From Phycisphaerae bacterium (lineage in GTDB: Bacteria; Planctomycetota; Phycisphaerae; Phycisphaerales; UBA1924): a stretch of DNA of 64,000 nt. Location: assembly GCA_030432255.1 (NCBI GenBank), contig JAUIHS010000006.1, positions 1-64,000 on the forward strand. The letters are read 5' to 3'. The notes below the pieces were generated by a model. That model saw only the letters and a list, made by a program, of their open reading frames with translations, searched no databases and was not told where the DNA came from. Below are positions 8,809 to 17,388 of the stretch, one piece after another. Position 1 is the first letter of the stretch. Each line of letters begins with the position of its first letter. The position numbers and the translations under genes are program-made.

Positions 8809-10215
8809 TCACGCCACGTACGCGGCGCAGGAGGTCACCATCGCAACACCCTGCTGGTCCGCGGCGGCAACGTAGTTCAGCATCTCGACCTGCTCGGCAT
8901 CGAGGATCTTCAGCGTGGCGAAGAGGTTTCCGATGCTGCACCAGCGGGTCTTGTTCTGCATCCATGCCATTGAAGCCACGAGTTCCTCCGGCTTCCCCTC
9001 ACAGACCAACTTCAGCATCTCCTGATCGTGCTGCACGATCTCGTTGCGGAATGCCTGAGCATCCGGATCCTCGCCGACAATTGAGCGTTGATCGCCAAAC
9101 GAACGACCGACGTGGCTGAGGTCCGCTGAAGCAATGATCAGCGTCCGACCCGGCGCCTTTTCGATCGCCGACTTCATCGCATCGATGAACGGCTGGATAC
9201 CCAGTCCGTTTCCGTCGTACGACTCACCATTGTTTGCGACCGGATCGTGCACGAGTGCAGCGAGCACCTTCGGATACTGCCCACTCTCATCCTTGCCGAA
9301 AGCCTTCTGGATCCACGGGAGGTGCAGTTCAATCGAATGTTCCCGCTCGTGGTCGTATCGGTTCTCGAGATAGGTCCCGGCATGCTCGCCCAGTTCCTGC
9401 TTGAGCAGATCGAGAAACTCACCATCGACCTCGCAGACACCAAGCGGTGAGGCGAAGCCCTTATCACAGCCACACACACCTGTGGACATGCCAAAGTGGT
9501 TGGTACCGAGGATGATGATGCGGTCGGGGCGATCGGCGACCCGCATGCGCCCGTAGACGTGCGCGTAGTTCATCCAGCCGCGGGGGTAGTCAAGATGGGG
9601 CGCGACAATGGCTCGGGGCAGTTGATCGAAGGACGGCTTCTCAGCCTTCTCGAGGACGTGGTCCATCCACTGTCCGAGGATGTCATCCAGATGCTTCACC
9701 CCGCGTTCCGTCTTCTCCTGCTCGGAGAGCGCGGCGACGCGTTCCTGAACCTGCTGCTGGGTCACCTTGGCCTCGGCATCGCCACTCTGAAGTTCTCGTG
9801 CGATGAAGTCGGCGACGAGCGCATCCGCGAAGTGGGCGGTGGAGGCAGGCGGGAGGAATGCCGCCGAGTCGTATTCAGAACGCATCTCACTGAGCATCGC
9901 GTCGAATGTCGGGCCTTCGAGCAGACCGGCATCATCGAGTTGTGCGATCAGACCCTCGAGCATCTCCCGGGTCAGGCCGTGACCGACCTCTGTGACGATC
10001 TCATCCACGGCCTTCTCCCCATTCATGTGAGGGAGAATGGCCTGAGCCTGGGGCAGTGTGAAAACCACCCGATCAGAAATCTGACGAGCATCCGAAAGTC
10101 CGAGGTAGTTCTGGCCGTTCTGCTGGGCGGGGAAGCCGCGGACAGGCCGCAACTTCGGCCGCTGGTGGTGCGCAGCGGAGGCATCGAAGGGCGGCGGCGT
10201 CGTGGGCTGATTCAT
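8809..10215 (-). CDS. MEMO1-family protein with extra N-terminal domain
   Basis: A 468-residue protein. Residues from about 200 onward match the MEMO / AmmeMemoRadiSam protein B family: APHLDYPRGWMNYAHVY, ILGTNHFGMSTG, ELHLPWIQKAFG and IIASADLSHVGRSFGD supply the His, His, His and Cys that line the pocket in this family. The first 140 residues form an additional domain with a winged-helix or PqqD-like look (FTLPQAQAILPHMNGEKAVDEI). No AMMECR1 or radical-SAM partner is nearby. Biochemical function of bacterial MEMO proteins is not settled; eukaryotic MEMO1 is a metal-binding redox-linked protein. The Shine-Dalgarno AGGAGA precedes the ATG. Confidence 0.85.
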   Translation of the reverse strand: MNQPTTPPPFDASAAHHQRPKLRPVRGFPAQQNGQNYLGLSDARQISDRVVFTLPQAQAILPHMNGEKAVDEIVTEVGHGLTREMLEGLIAQLDDAGLLEGPTFDAMLSEMRSEYDSAAFLPPASTAHFADALVADFIARELQSGDAEAKVTQQQVQERVAALSEQEKTERGVKHLDDILGQWMDHVLEKAEKPSFDQLPRAIVAPHLDYPRGWMNYAHVYGRMRVADRPDRIIILGTNHFGMSTGVCGCDKGFASPLGVCEVDGEFLDLLKQELGEHAGTYLENRYDHEREHSIELHLPWIQKAFGKDESGQYPKVLAALVHDPVANNGESYDGNGLGIQPFIDAMKSAIEKAPGRTLIIASADLSHVGRSFGDQRSIVGEDPDAQAFRNEIVQHDQEMLKLVCEGKPEELVASMAWMQNKTRWCSIGNLFATLKILDAEQVEMLNYVAAADQQGVAMVTSCAAYVA

Positions 10216-10434
10216 CTCGGGCGTCTCCTGTGTCTCGGAAGTGCGGGGGAACCCGACAGTCTAGCAGGTCCCGACTGGTCCGTTCCCCTTCTCCCGCCGA
10301 CTGGACGCCACGCGGGAAACTCTTATACTGTTCGGCCCGACTGACCGCGTGGTCTCCCGATCCGACCCCGATCAGCGGTCACTGTTTTTCCCCTGAGACC
10401 CAACGCGATATCCCGCGAAATCGAGGACGAGGTC
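10216..10434 (+). promoter_or_regulatory. Divergent intergenic region with a putative -10 box
   Basis: The region separates the MEMO-family gene (minus) from the small basic protein gene (plus). TATACT at 10324-10329 is a good -10 box. TGGACG at 10302-10307 is a possible weak -35 at 16 bases. This would drive the small basic protein and lipoprotein genes. The assignment is tentative. Confidence 0.35.
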
Positions 10435-10752
10435 ATGTTCGACTCTCTCAAGCCAGGCCAGATCGTCAAGTGCACCGTGACCCGCAATGTCAAGCGCACC
10501 GACGACTACCAGACCGTTCAGCGCCTCATGCGCCTCGACCCCGACATCAAGCGCACGCTCAAGGCCGCGCAGGACTACCGCATGAAGACCCTCTGGGTGC
10601 GTTCTCGCGGCAAGCGTCCGTGGGAAGTCCGCCGGAAGGCCTCCAAGATCGCTCGTCCCGTCGAAGGCGCGACCTGGTCCATGAAGTGGTTCCCCCACAT
10701 TGAAGAGGACTGCCGCGCGGTCTCGAAGTACATCAGCATCGAACCCGCCTGA
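10435..10752 (+). CDS. Small basic protein, conserved-looking, unknown
   Basis: A 105-residue, strongly basic soluble protein (many Lys and Arg, e.g. TRNVKRTDDYQTVQRLMRL and RSRGKRPWEVRRKASK). It has no signal peptide and no membrane segment. Its composition suggests nucleic-acid or ribosome binding, but no named domain was recognised. A GAGG sequence precedes the ATG. It lies 14 bases upstream of the lipoprotein gene and is probably in the same transcript. Length and clean start argue that it is real. Confidence 0.7.
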   Translation: MFDSLKPGQIVKCTVTRNVKRTDDYQTVQRLMRLDPDIKRTLKAAQDYRMKTLWVRSRGKRPWEVRRKASKIARPVEGATWSMKWFPHIEEDCRAVSKYISIEPA

Positions 10753-10766
10753 TCAGCGAGCCCCCC

Positions 10767-11219
10767 ATGTCATCTCAACATCGTCCGTCCCTGCTCGTGC
10801 TGCTCACGACGGCTGTCCTCGCGCTCCTTCCCGGCTGCCGGGACGCCGAACCGACGGACAGCGACCAGATCCGGCGGGACACCTACGTGGTTCGCGGCAT
10901 CCTGACCCAGCTTCCTGAGCCGAGAGCGGAGAAGCCGCGCATCCAGGTACGTCACGAAGCGATCCCGGAGTTCCGCGGCCCGGGCGGCAAGCTGGGCATG
11001 AACCAGATGAACATGTACTTCCCGCTTGGCGAAGATGCTGACATCTCCGGCCTCAATCCGGGCGACGTGGTGGAGTTGACGTTCGTCGTCAGGTTCGACA
11101 TTGAGGCGGACAGCCCGATTGGCTACCACGTCACGACGATCGAAGCGCTGCCGCCTGACACCGAACTGGACTTCAACCCGCGACCTGATTCTCCGCAGTC
11201 CTCCGACGACGCTCGCTGA
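10767..11219 (+). CDS. CusF-like metal-binding lipoprotein (putative)
   Basis: A 150-residue lipoprotein: the signal sequence ends in the lipobox LLPGC, giving a lipidated Cys near residue 24. The mature part reads YVVRGILTQLPEP, IQVRHEAIPEF, NQMNMYFPLGE, ISGLNPGDVVELTFVV. This follows the pattern of periplasmic copper-binding CusF-like domains (V.G.V..., H..I...M..M.F.V..., L..GD.V.F), and it keeps the His and Met-rich segment. The role would be copper or other metal handling at the membrane. Recognition is by pattern only. No clear Shine-Dalgarno is visible. Confidence 0.6.
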   Translation: MSSQHRPSLLVLLTTAVLALLPGCRDAEPTDSDQIRRDTYVVRGILTQLPEPRAEKPRIQVRHEAIPEFRGPGGKLGMNQMNMYFPLGEDADISGLNPGDVVELTFVVRFDIEADSPIGYHVTTIEALPPDTELDFNPRPDSPQSSDDAR

Positions 11220-11551
11220 ACCGGCGGCATCAATCGTGAAGACCCGGGGGTCTCCTGAGAGATCGCTGCTGTTGTGATTGGGGTGTCGTCGCCTGACGCA
11301 TGATGTCAATGCGCAGTACGAGCGTTTTGCAAAGTGATTGCAACCGCGCACGCAATTCAGCGGTACAGGCGAAGAGATCGCGCTCGTTCCTATATTCAGG
11401 ACGCGCACGAGCCCCGGATCGTTGCTTCGATTTGGGAAAAAGAAAAGAAAAAGCCCAGCGTCCAAGTAGAACTTCGAACGCCGGGCCTCGTGGGGGTCGG
11501 TTGAGCGCGTTCGGGCTCACAGTGCTGTAGCCTCGAACACGGACTGTCGGT
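11220..11551. other. 332-base gap: minus-strand terminator, otherwise no gene seen
   Basis: The gap lies between the lipoprotein stop and the 28-codon gene. It holds a clear minus-strand terminator at 11437-11486 and a short hairpin just after the lipoprotein gene (AGACC/GGTCT near 11239-11252) that could end that transcript. Open frames here cross the terminator and have no Shine-Dalgarno, so none was accepted. Confidence 0.6.
11437..11486 (-). terminator. Intrinsic terminator for the 28-codon gene
   Basis: On the minus strand, GCCCGGCGT pairs with ACGCTGGGC (9 bp, one G-U), with an inner AAGT/ACTT stem. The hairpin is followed by TTTTTCTTTTCTTTTT. This is the clearest terminator in the window. 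It lies 66 bases after the stop codon of the small gene at 11552-11638. Confidence 0.85.
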
Positions 11552-11638
11552 CTATACCCGCTTCAACTCAATACGGTTGCATCGCATCCAAAGTTTTTGA
11601 ATGCGGGCCCGATCTCGGTGTTTCTTGCATATCGACAT
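11552..11638 (-). CDS. Very small basic protein (28 residues), unknown
   Basis: ATG at 11638 to TAG at 11552 encodes 28 residues starting MSICKKHRDRARIQKLWM, with ten Lys/Arg and two Cys. It is preceded by AGGAGGT, a perfect anti-Shine-Dalgarno match, seven bases before the ATG. It is followed 66 bases later by a strong T-rich terminator. Such complete expression signals around a reading frame this short argue for a real small gene. It resembles small basic ribosome- or RNA-associated peptides in size and charge, but I do not recognise a family. It could also be a leader of a longer transcript from the upstream glycosylase gene. Confidence 0.5.
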   Translation of the reverse strand: MSICKKHRDRARIQKLWMRCNRIELKRV

Positions 11639-11776
11639 CGTTCGGACCTCCTCTTCACGAAGTTCATGCGCCATGACGCCCGGAAGGCGACACGATCTTC
11701 TTACGGATCCGCGGATTCCCCTTTCATCGCCCCTCAGCATCATTCCGCAAAAGCGCCGACCCCCCGACACACGCGC

Positions 11777-12535
11777 TCATCCCGGGAGGCGCTCCATCGC
11801 CTGCTTCAGATCAGACCAGACCTTCTGACGGTTCTCGGGCGTGTACTGGCGCAGCAGGAATGCCGGATGGAAGGTCGGCATGACCGGGATCCCCTCGTAC
11901 TCGTGCCACCGCCCTCGCATGCGGCCCATCGCCTCGCGACTGTTAAGAAGCAGTTGCGCCGCCGGCTTCCCCAGCGAAACAATCACGTCAGGTTGGATGA
12001 TGGCAACCTGCTCACGCAGGTAGACGCCGCAGCGATCCGCCTCAGTCGTTGTCGGCGTCGCGTTGTTCGGCGGTCGGGTCTTCAGCACATTGGCGATGTA
12101 CACCTCCTCGCGAGACAGACCCATCGCCGTGATCATCTCGTTGAGTTTCTTCCCGGATCGACCCACGAAGGGAATCCCCTGGCGATCCTCCTCCGCACCC
12201 GGAGCCTCGCCGACGAACATCAGTCGGGCGTCCGGATTGCCGTCGCCGAAAACCATGTTCGTCCAGCCCTGCGCCTGCGTGCAATGCGGACACTCCGCCG
12301 CGTGACGCTCGCACAGCGCATCCAGCGCCGCCCGCTTCTGCTCGCGACGATCAGCGGGTGCGGCCTCTTTGCGTTCGGGTTCCCGCGCGACCTGTGGTAC
12401 CGCCCGCCCCGGCTCCGACTCCGCTTCACCGATGTCCATCCGAACCGGAACGAAATCAACGCCGAGCAGTCGGGAGGTCTCGACCAGTTGACGAGCCGCC
12501 CGAGTCGAACGCTCTTGCTCATTTCGCTGTGACAT
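11777..12535 (-). CDS. Family 4-type uracil-DNA glycosylase
   Basis: Removes uracil from DNA (base-excision repair). The 252-residue protein has a charged 70-residue N-terminal extension. Then come CPHC (Cys82, Cys85), the active-site motif GEAPGAEED (109-117), FVGRSGKKL, RPPNN, and the second motif HPAFLLR (223-229). Family 4 enzymes hold a 4Fe-4S cluster with four Cys. Here Cys169 (ADRCGVYLREQV) is present, but the usual Cys in NVVKCRPP is Thr153 (NVLKTRPP). Cys75 may substitute, or the cluster may be altered. The start is ATG 12535 after TGGAG; a GTG at 12547 is an alternative. Confidence 0.88.
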   Translation of the reverse strand: MSQRNEQERSTRAARQLVETSRLLGVDFVPVRMDIGEAESEPGRAVPQVAREPERKEAAPADRREQKRAALDALCERHAAECPHCTQAQGWTNMVFGDGNPDARLMFVGEAPGAEEDRQGIPFVGRSGKKLNEMITAMGLSREEVYIANVLKTRPPNNATPTTTEADRCGVYLREQVAIIQPDVIVSLGKPAAQLLLNSREAMGRMRGRWHEYEGIPVMPTFHPAFLLRQYTPENRQKVWSDLKQAMERLPG

Positions 12536-12556
12536 ACTGTGCTCCACACCGTCGAC

Positions 12557-12588
12557 AAAAAAGCATCCCGCCGATGATAGCGGGATGC
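12557..12588 (-). terminator. Intrinsic terminator after the LuxR-type regulator gene
   Basis: On the minus strand, GCATCCCGC pairs perfectly with GCGGGATGC (9 bp, 8-base loop) and is followed by TTTTTT. It sits between the stop of the regulator gene (12619) and the start of the glycosylase gene, so the two are probably separate transcripts. Confidence 0.85.
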
Positions 12589-12618
12589 CGTTGGATCAAC
12601 CGGAAGTTCGCTGGAACG

Positions 12619-13479
12619 CTAAGAGGCCAACGCTCGGGACGCGGCGTCGCGCTCAGAAGAGTCGAGGAATTCCTGCGTCGAACGCGAATCCACGTGGACG
12701 TCCGCACGATCCCGGACACACGTCTCAATGTGGCCCAATGCACGTGCGATCAGTTCGCCGCGGCTGGACGCATTGAGCTTCCGGTGCAGGGACTTCACAT
12801 GGTCATGGACGGTGTGGGCGGATCGACCGAGTTCATCTGCGATCTGCTTGACGCTCTTGCCCAGCGCCAGGTGCTCAAGGACCTGCTGCTCGCGAGGCGT
12901 GAGGCGATTGCCGGTGGCGCAGGGCTGGGCACCGAACGCGACCAGCGCGCGATGTGCAAGAGGTGAGAGCACGGAGCGAAGCACGAGGGCATCAGCGGGC
13001 TCGGGCACGCCGCGCTCGGCCGGGATCCCAATCTCGACGATCAGGTGTCGCCCGGGAGTTCCCCCGAGTTGCGCCAGTCCGACGACCAGATCCCGCATGC
13101 CGTAACGAGCCCAGCGCATGCCGGGGTCGGTTCCAGCCCAGACACGGGAGGTCGGGAGATCTCGCAGCAACCCTGTCCGCGGCCCGCTCACAGCTCGGTC
13201 CGGCAGCCACCAGCCCAGTGAGACACCGTGCTCCGGCCGCACCACGAAGCTCCGCTCTCGATCGCTGCACCCGGACGCCTCGACGGTTGAGAAATCACCC
13301 TGAGGCCCGACGACGGCAATCGTCACGGCAATCAACCCCCCGGGGCGAACGCCGACCAGGCTGGCCGCCGCGTCATCGCACCAATCCTGGGTCGCCACCG
13401 CAGGAAGTGTGCTGATGGCGGTCGCAACGCTCACTGCCCTCTGGATATGCACCCCAGCTAATCCGGTTTCAATCATCAT
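12619..13479 (-). CDS. LuxR-type transcriptional regulator
   Basis: A 286-residue protein with a C-terminal LuxR/FixJ-type helix-turn-helix at residues 193-250 (LTPREQQVLEHLALGKSVKQ, then HTVHDHVKSLHRKLN). It binds DNA and usually activates transcription. The N-terminal 190 residues have no receiver aspartate pattern and were not assigned; a GAF- or PAS-like sensor is possible. The ATG at 13479 follows AGAAGAGG. It has its own terminator and lies alone between the glycosylase and a lipoprotein gene, so no target is suggested by position. Confidence 0.85.
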   Translation of the reverse strand: MMIETGLAGVHIQRAVSVATAISTLPAVATQDWCDDAAASLVGVRPGGLIAVTIAVVGPQGDFSTVEASGCSDRERSFVVRPEHGVSLGWWLPDRAVSGPRTGLLRDLPTSRVWAGTDPGMRWARYGMRDLVVGLAQLGGTPGRHLIVEIGIPAERGVPEPADALVLRSVLSPLAHRALVAFGAQPCATGNRLTPREQQVLEHLALGKSVKQIADELGRSAHTVHDHVKSLHRKLNASSRGELIARALGHIETCVRDRADVHVDSRSTQEFLDSSERDAASRALAS

Positions 13480-13713
13480 GCATCAACCTCTTCTTTCGAT
13501 CATGGAAAGAACTCTTTGGAACTCCTGCGGCGTCGTGACAATCACGTACGCTTCATCGCGGGCCCGCTATCCGCACGCTTTGTGCCCGTCGGATGCACAC
13601 CCCCTCCCAGAAGTGTGTGCTTACTATAGATACCCCCCAGCCTGAGGGAATCGGGTGTGTACCCTATTTCGGGAAGACAGGTAAGCTGGGAGATCTGTGT
13701 TTCAACGAGCACC

Positions 13714-14325
13714 TTATCGGCCCGCGGAACCCCCGACTTCAGGCAGGTCTGCGGAAATGAGCGCCTCGATTCGCGCCACGATCGCCGCGCCGAGCGCATC
13801 ATCACGTCGGATCTCCGGATCAACCGATCGCGCCTCGCGCTCCCACAGCAACCGGGGATCCCGATAGAAGGAGGTGTCCTGGATGGAAGTGGAATCCACC
13901 TGGCGCCCATCCCGGTACACCCGATCCACCGTGACGATCACCCGACCCGTGACATCCCCGGTGAACAGCCTGAGATCCCGCACTTCCGTGTCGCCCTCGA
14001 CCACCGGTTCGAACACGACCTGCACGCGCCGACGCTCCCGATGCAGCATGCTCTCAAGTGAGTTCCGAGCGGTCGAGATGCCGTGAAGCCGCCACGGTGA
14101 CGCCAGACCCGAAGAGGACGCAGGCGCTGTCACAATCTCTCCCGATCGCGCATCGATGATCGCCAGTTCGAACTGGAGGTCGCGAACGGCTTCGCGAGCA
14201 GCCTGGAAGTGCGATGTGTACGTCCCCGCCGGGACATCCCACTCCGTTGCACCACGCTGGCCCGTGCAGCCCGTGAGGGCGCCGGCACCGATCAGGAGGA
14301 TCAAACTCGTCCAGAGCCACCGCAT
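13714..14325 (-). CDS. Lipoprotein of unknown function
   Basis: A 203-residue lipoprotein with a clean signal sequence and lipobox (MRWLWTSLILLIGAGALTGC, lipidated Cys20). The mature part is soluble and mixed alpha/beta, with segments such as RRVQVVFEPVVEGDTEV and VIVTVDRVYRDGRQ; no family was recognised. The ATG at 14325 is chosen because it starts the signal peptide; longer frames have none. It is divergent from the phosphofructokinase gene with 83 bases between. The 234 bases downstream, to the regulator gene, contain no gene I can support. Confidence 0.75.
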   Translation of the reverse strand: MRWLWTSLILLIGAGALTGCTGQRGATEWDVPAGTYTSHFQAAREAVRDLQFELAIIDARSGEIVTAPASSSGLASPWRLHGISTARNSLESMLHRERRRVQVVFEPVVEGDTEVRDLRLFTGDVTGRVIVTVDRVYRDGRQVDSTSIQDTSFYRDPRLLWEREARSVDPEIRRDDALGAAIVARIEALISADLPEVGGSAGR

Positions 14326-14408
14326 GGCCGCAGTGTACCCGCCGGCGGAAGCCTTCGGGTACCATGGTTCCCCCTGTTCCAGAACACGATCCATGGAGGA
14401 GAGTTCCC

Positions 14409-15599
14409 ATGGCCACGGCCAACGCCATCGTCGCCCAGTCGGGTGGTCCCACCGCCGTCATCAACCAGTCACTCGTGGGCGTTGTCGAGACGCTCCGCAA
14501 CGACGATCGCTTCGGGAAGGTGTTCGGCGCCCGCCACGGCGTGGCCGGCATGGTCGCCGATGATCTCGTGGATCTCAGTTCCATCTCCCAGAACCAGCTC
14601 GACCTCGTCGCGGCGACGCCCTCCGCCGCCCTCGGGTCCTCGCGTGACAAGCCCGACAAGGCCTACTGCGAACGCATCTTCGAGAAGCTTCGCGACCGTG
14701 ATATCCGCTACTTCTTCTACATCGGCGGCAACGACTCCGCGGACACGTGCCGAATCGTCAACGAGGTCTCGGACGAATCCGGGTACGAACTCCGCTGCTT
14801 CCATGTCCCCAAGACCATCGACAACGATCTCGAGAAGAACGACCATACACCGGGGTACGCTTCCGCGGCCCGCTACGTCGGCCTTGCATTCATGGGGGAC
14901 AACCTCGACAACCGCGCGCTCCCCGGGGTCAAGATCAACGTGGTGATGGGGCGCCATGCTGGATTCCTGACCGCCGCGTCTGCCCTGATGCGGCGCGACT
15001 CGGAAGACGGCCCGCATCTCATCTACGTTCCGGAAGCGACTTTTGATCTCGAGCGTTTCACGCGCGATGTGCAGGAGATCTACTCATCCCTCGGGCGCTG
15101 CCAGATCGCCGTCTCCGAGGGCATTCACGATGCTGACGGGCAGGCGATCGGCGCGAAGCTCATATCGGGTGAAGCGGACGACCACGGGAACGTCCAACTC
15201 TCCGGCTCCGGTGCCCTCGGTGACCTGCTCGCAGAACACCTCAAGAAGAACCTCACCGCGCCGGCGGGTCAGAAACTCCGGGTGAGGGCGGATACGTTGG
15301 GTTACCCGCAGCGGTGCTACCCCGATGCCAGCAGCGTGGATCAGGAGGAAGCCCGTGCCGTCGGGCGCTTCGCCGCCGAGACCGCCATGCGCGGTGACCT
15401 CGACGGTTCCATCGCCATCCAGCGGGCCGCTGGTGACAGCTACAAGGCCAACATCACCGTCGTCCGCCTTACCGATGTCGCCGGGCACACGCGGCACCTC
15501 CCGGAGGAGTTCATCGTTGATGGGCGCAACATTTCGACGGCCTTCGCCAACTGGCTCCGTCCGCTCGCCGGTGACCTTCCAGCCATCGGACGCCTCTGA
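14409..15599 (+). CDS. pfp: Diphosphate-type 6-phosphofructokinase
   Basis: Interconverts fructose 6-phosphate and fructose 1,6-bisphosphate in glycolysis/gluconeogenesis. The 396-residue protein has SGGPTAVINQS at 11-21, GGNDS at 106-110 and PKTIDND at 134-140, then NVVMGRHAGFLTA. Asp in GGND and Lys in PKTIDND replace the Gly residues of ATP-using enzymes (GGDGS, PGTIDND). In this family that indicates pyrophosphate as phosphoryl donor. The start at 14409 follows GGAGGAG; a longer open frame from 14364 lacks support. Pyrophosphate use is inferred from these two positions. Confidence 0.92.
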   Translation: MATANAIVAQSGGPTAVINQSLVGVVETLRNDDRFGKVFGARHGVAGMVADDLVDLSSISQNQLDLVAATPSAALGSSRDKPDKAYCERIFEKLRDRDIRYFFYIGGNDSADTCRIVNEVSDESGYELRCFHVPKTIDNDLEKNDHTPGYASAARYVGLAFMGDNLDNRALPGVKINVVMGRHAGFLTAASALMRRDSEDGPHLIYVPEATFDLERFTRDVQEIYSSLGRCQIAVSEGIHDADGQAIGAKLISGEADDHGNVQLSGSGALGDLLAEHLKKNLTAPAGQKLRVRADTLGYPQRCYPDASSVDQEEARAVGRFAAETAMRGDLDGSIAIQRAAGDSYKANITVVRLTDVAGHTRHLPEEFIVDGRNISTAFANWLRPLAGDLPAIGRL

Positions 15600-15608
15600 T
15601 TTGATTCG

Positions 15609-17279
15609 TCAATCCGGATCCTGGTCAGCGGACACCACGACCGGCGTCCTCGGTGACGCCACGCACCGAATGATGAAGTCGTTGTTGTGCCACACCGGAT
15701 CCCCCACTTCCGCATCACAGACTGCTTCGACCACGACGTACACCGTCGGACTGTCGGCGAACGTGTCCACGCTGCTCAGCAACGCTGAGCGATAGGATGC
15801 GCGCAGTCGGTCCAATTTGTCCCGCCGCGCCCCGCGCACCGAGTGCCTCGCTTCCTTGAATGGGTACGTTGACGGCATCCCCAGCCACTCCATCCGAACC
15901 GCCCATTCAAGTGCGCCATCGCCCGTGTAGAAGAGCAGGCAGCCATCCTTGATCTCGCCGTACGTGGCACGCCCGGATCCGATGCGCCAGTCGGAGAGGT
16001 ACGGAGGTGTGATGAAGAGCGCATCGGCGGGCGTTTGCTCGTGCGCCCAGGCCTGCGCCTCAAGCCAGCCCGACTTATGCCCGCTCTTCAGGGCGGGGAA
16101 GCCGATGCGGTACTCCTTCCATGCCATCGGCCAGACCACCAGCACCGTCAGCAACGCTGTCATCAGAGCCGACCGCAACCGAAGTCGATTCAACGATGTG
16201 CCCGCTTCGGAGATCAGCTTCACCGCGGCAACCGTCGTCAGCAGCAGTGACACGATCTGCGACAACATGAATGCACGGCCGACCATCAGCTTCCACAACA
16301 GCGCATGCTCGACGCCAATCGCATGAACAAGCATGCCGCCGACCGGAAAAACGAGTGACGCCAGTCCCCAGATGAGCAGGCGACGGGCAGGCGCGCCCTC
16401 CTCGGTACGCCGCCACAAGACGTGCGCCCCCCAGGCTCCCAGGGACAGGAGCACCACAAGCCCCACCCAGGACTTCGGCGGAACCGCGAGCGGATCGATC
16501 AACGGCTCGTACAACGCGGAACCGATTGCGTGGAGGCGATCAAGGTCGGCTGGCGGCATCGTGTCCCGTACGGCGAGGACAGTCAGTCCGACCATGCCGA
16601 TCACGCCCATGCCAAGCCCGGCAAGCGTCAGTCGTGGCCGCCCCCCCCCTGCGAAGCACGCCGCCAACGTCCAGGTCCCGCACATCGCGGCACCCGTCTG
16701 ACCGTGCAGAGGCAGTGCGAAGAGACAGGCCGCGAGAGACCACCAGACGTGGCCTCGAATCCAAAGCAGCGTCGCTGCGAATACGCAGGGCACGGCGGCG
16801 AATGTGGCGGTGAGTTCAACATCCGCGAGCCCGACGAGTCCGAACCAGTTCTGCTCCTTGGGTGTGACGAAGACCAGTGCCGCGAGCATGCCTGCCATGG
16901 CCGCAGCCTGTGTGCGATGCTTTCGGGGGAAGAGACGCTCGCCGATGAGCATGAGCAGAAAGGCGTTGGTCGCGGCGATCAGCAACGTCACGAGCAGGAT
17001 CACCTCCGGCTGGAGGGATGCGGGCGTGATCCTGGCCATGCCTGTCCAGAAGATGCTGTGCAGAGAATCGAAAGCGAGCAGATAAGGATCGGAGGCGAAC
17101 AGACCGGAGTCGCGTGCTGCCATCATCTGGACGAGGTACTGCGCCTGGTCATTGACGCCGTAGCGGTAATCGCAGACGACCAGACCGGTCCATGCCAGAA
17201 CCACGGCGATCGCCAGCCGAACCAGAATGCCAGGACTTCGCTGCGACCCATGTGCCAGCGACAACTCGGAGCTTCCCAT
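15609..17279 (-). CDS. Large polytopic membrane protein, DUF6798-like
   Basis: A 556-residue protein with about 11-12 membrane segments over the first 400 residues and a soluble C-terminal domain of roughly 150. An early DYRYGVNDQAQYLVQMM loop and the domain beginning ADALFITPPYLSDWRIGSG resemble DUF6798-type proteins related to membrane glycosyltransferases (GT-C fold). No catalytic residue can be named with confidence. The ATG is divergent from the ECF sigma gene. The gene ends nine bases from the convergent phosphofructokinase stop. Confidence 0.6.
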   Translation of the reverse strand: MGSSELSLAHGSQRSPGILVRLAIAVVLAWTGLVVCDYRYGVNDQAQYLVQMMAARDSGLFASDPYLLAFDSLHSIFWTGMARITPASLQPEVILLVTLLIAATNAFLLMLIGERLFPRKHRTQAAAMAGMLAALVFVTPKEQNWFGLVGLADVELTATFAAVPCVFAATLLWIRGHVWWSLAACLFALPLHGQTGAAMCGTWTLAACFAGGGRPRLTLAGLGMGVIGMVGLTVLAVRDTMPPADLDRLHAIGSALYEPLIDPLAVPPKSWVGLVVLLSLGAWGAHVLWRRTEEGAPARRLLIWGLASLVFPVGGMLVHAIGVEHALLWKLMVGRAFMLSQIVSLLLTTVAAVKLISEAGTSLNRLRLRSALMTALLTVLVVWPMAWKEYRIGFPALKSGHKSGWLEAQAWAHEQTPADALFITPPYLSDWRIGSGRATYGEIKDGCLLFYTGDGALEWAVRMEWLGMPSTYPFKEARHSVRGARRDKLDRLRASYRSALLSSVDTFADSPTVYVVVEAVCDAEVGDPVWHNNDFIIRCVASPRTPVVVSADQDPD

Positions 17280-17388
17280 GCGGCACAGACTACCGTCCGC
17301 GCCGTACCTTGCGGGGTCGATTCAGATCCCCTGTTCAGGTCGGCGCTTTCAGACCCCTGACACGATCAACCAAAAAGATGAAGCGCGT

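Noticed and set aside
11230..11520. 96-codon minus-strand open frame
   Set aside because: It runs through the strong minus-strand terminator at 11437-11486 and has no ribosome-binding site.
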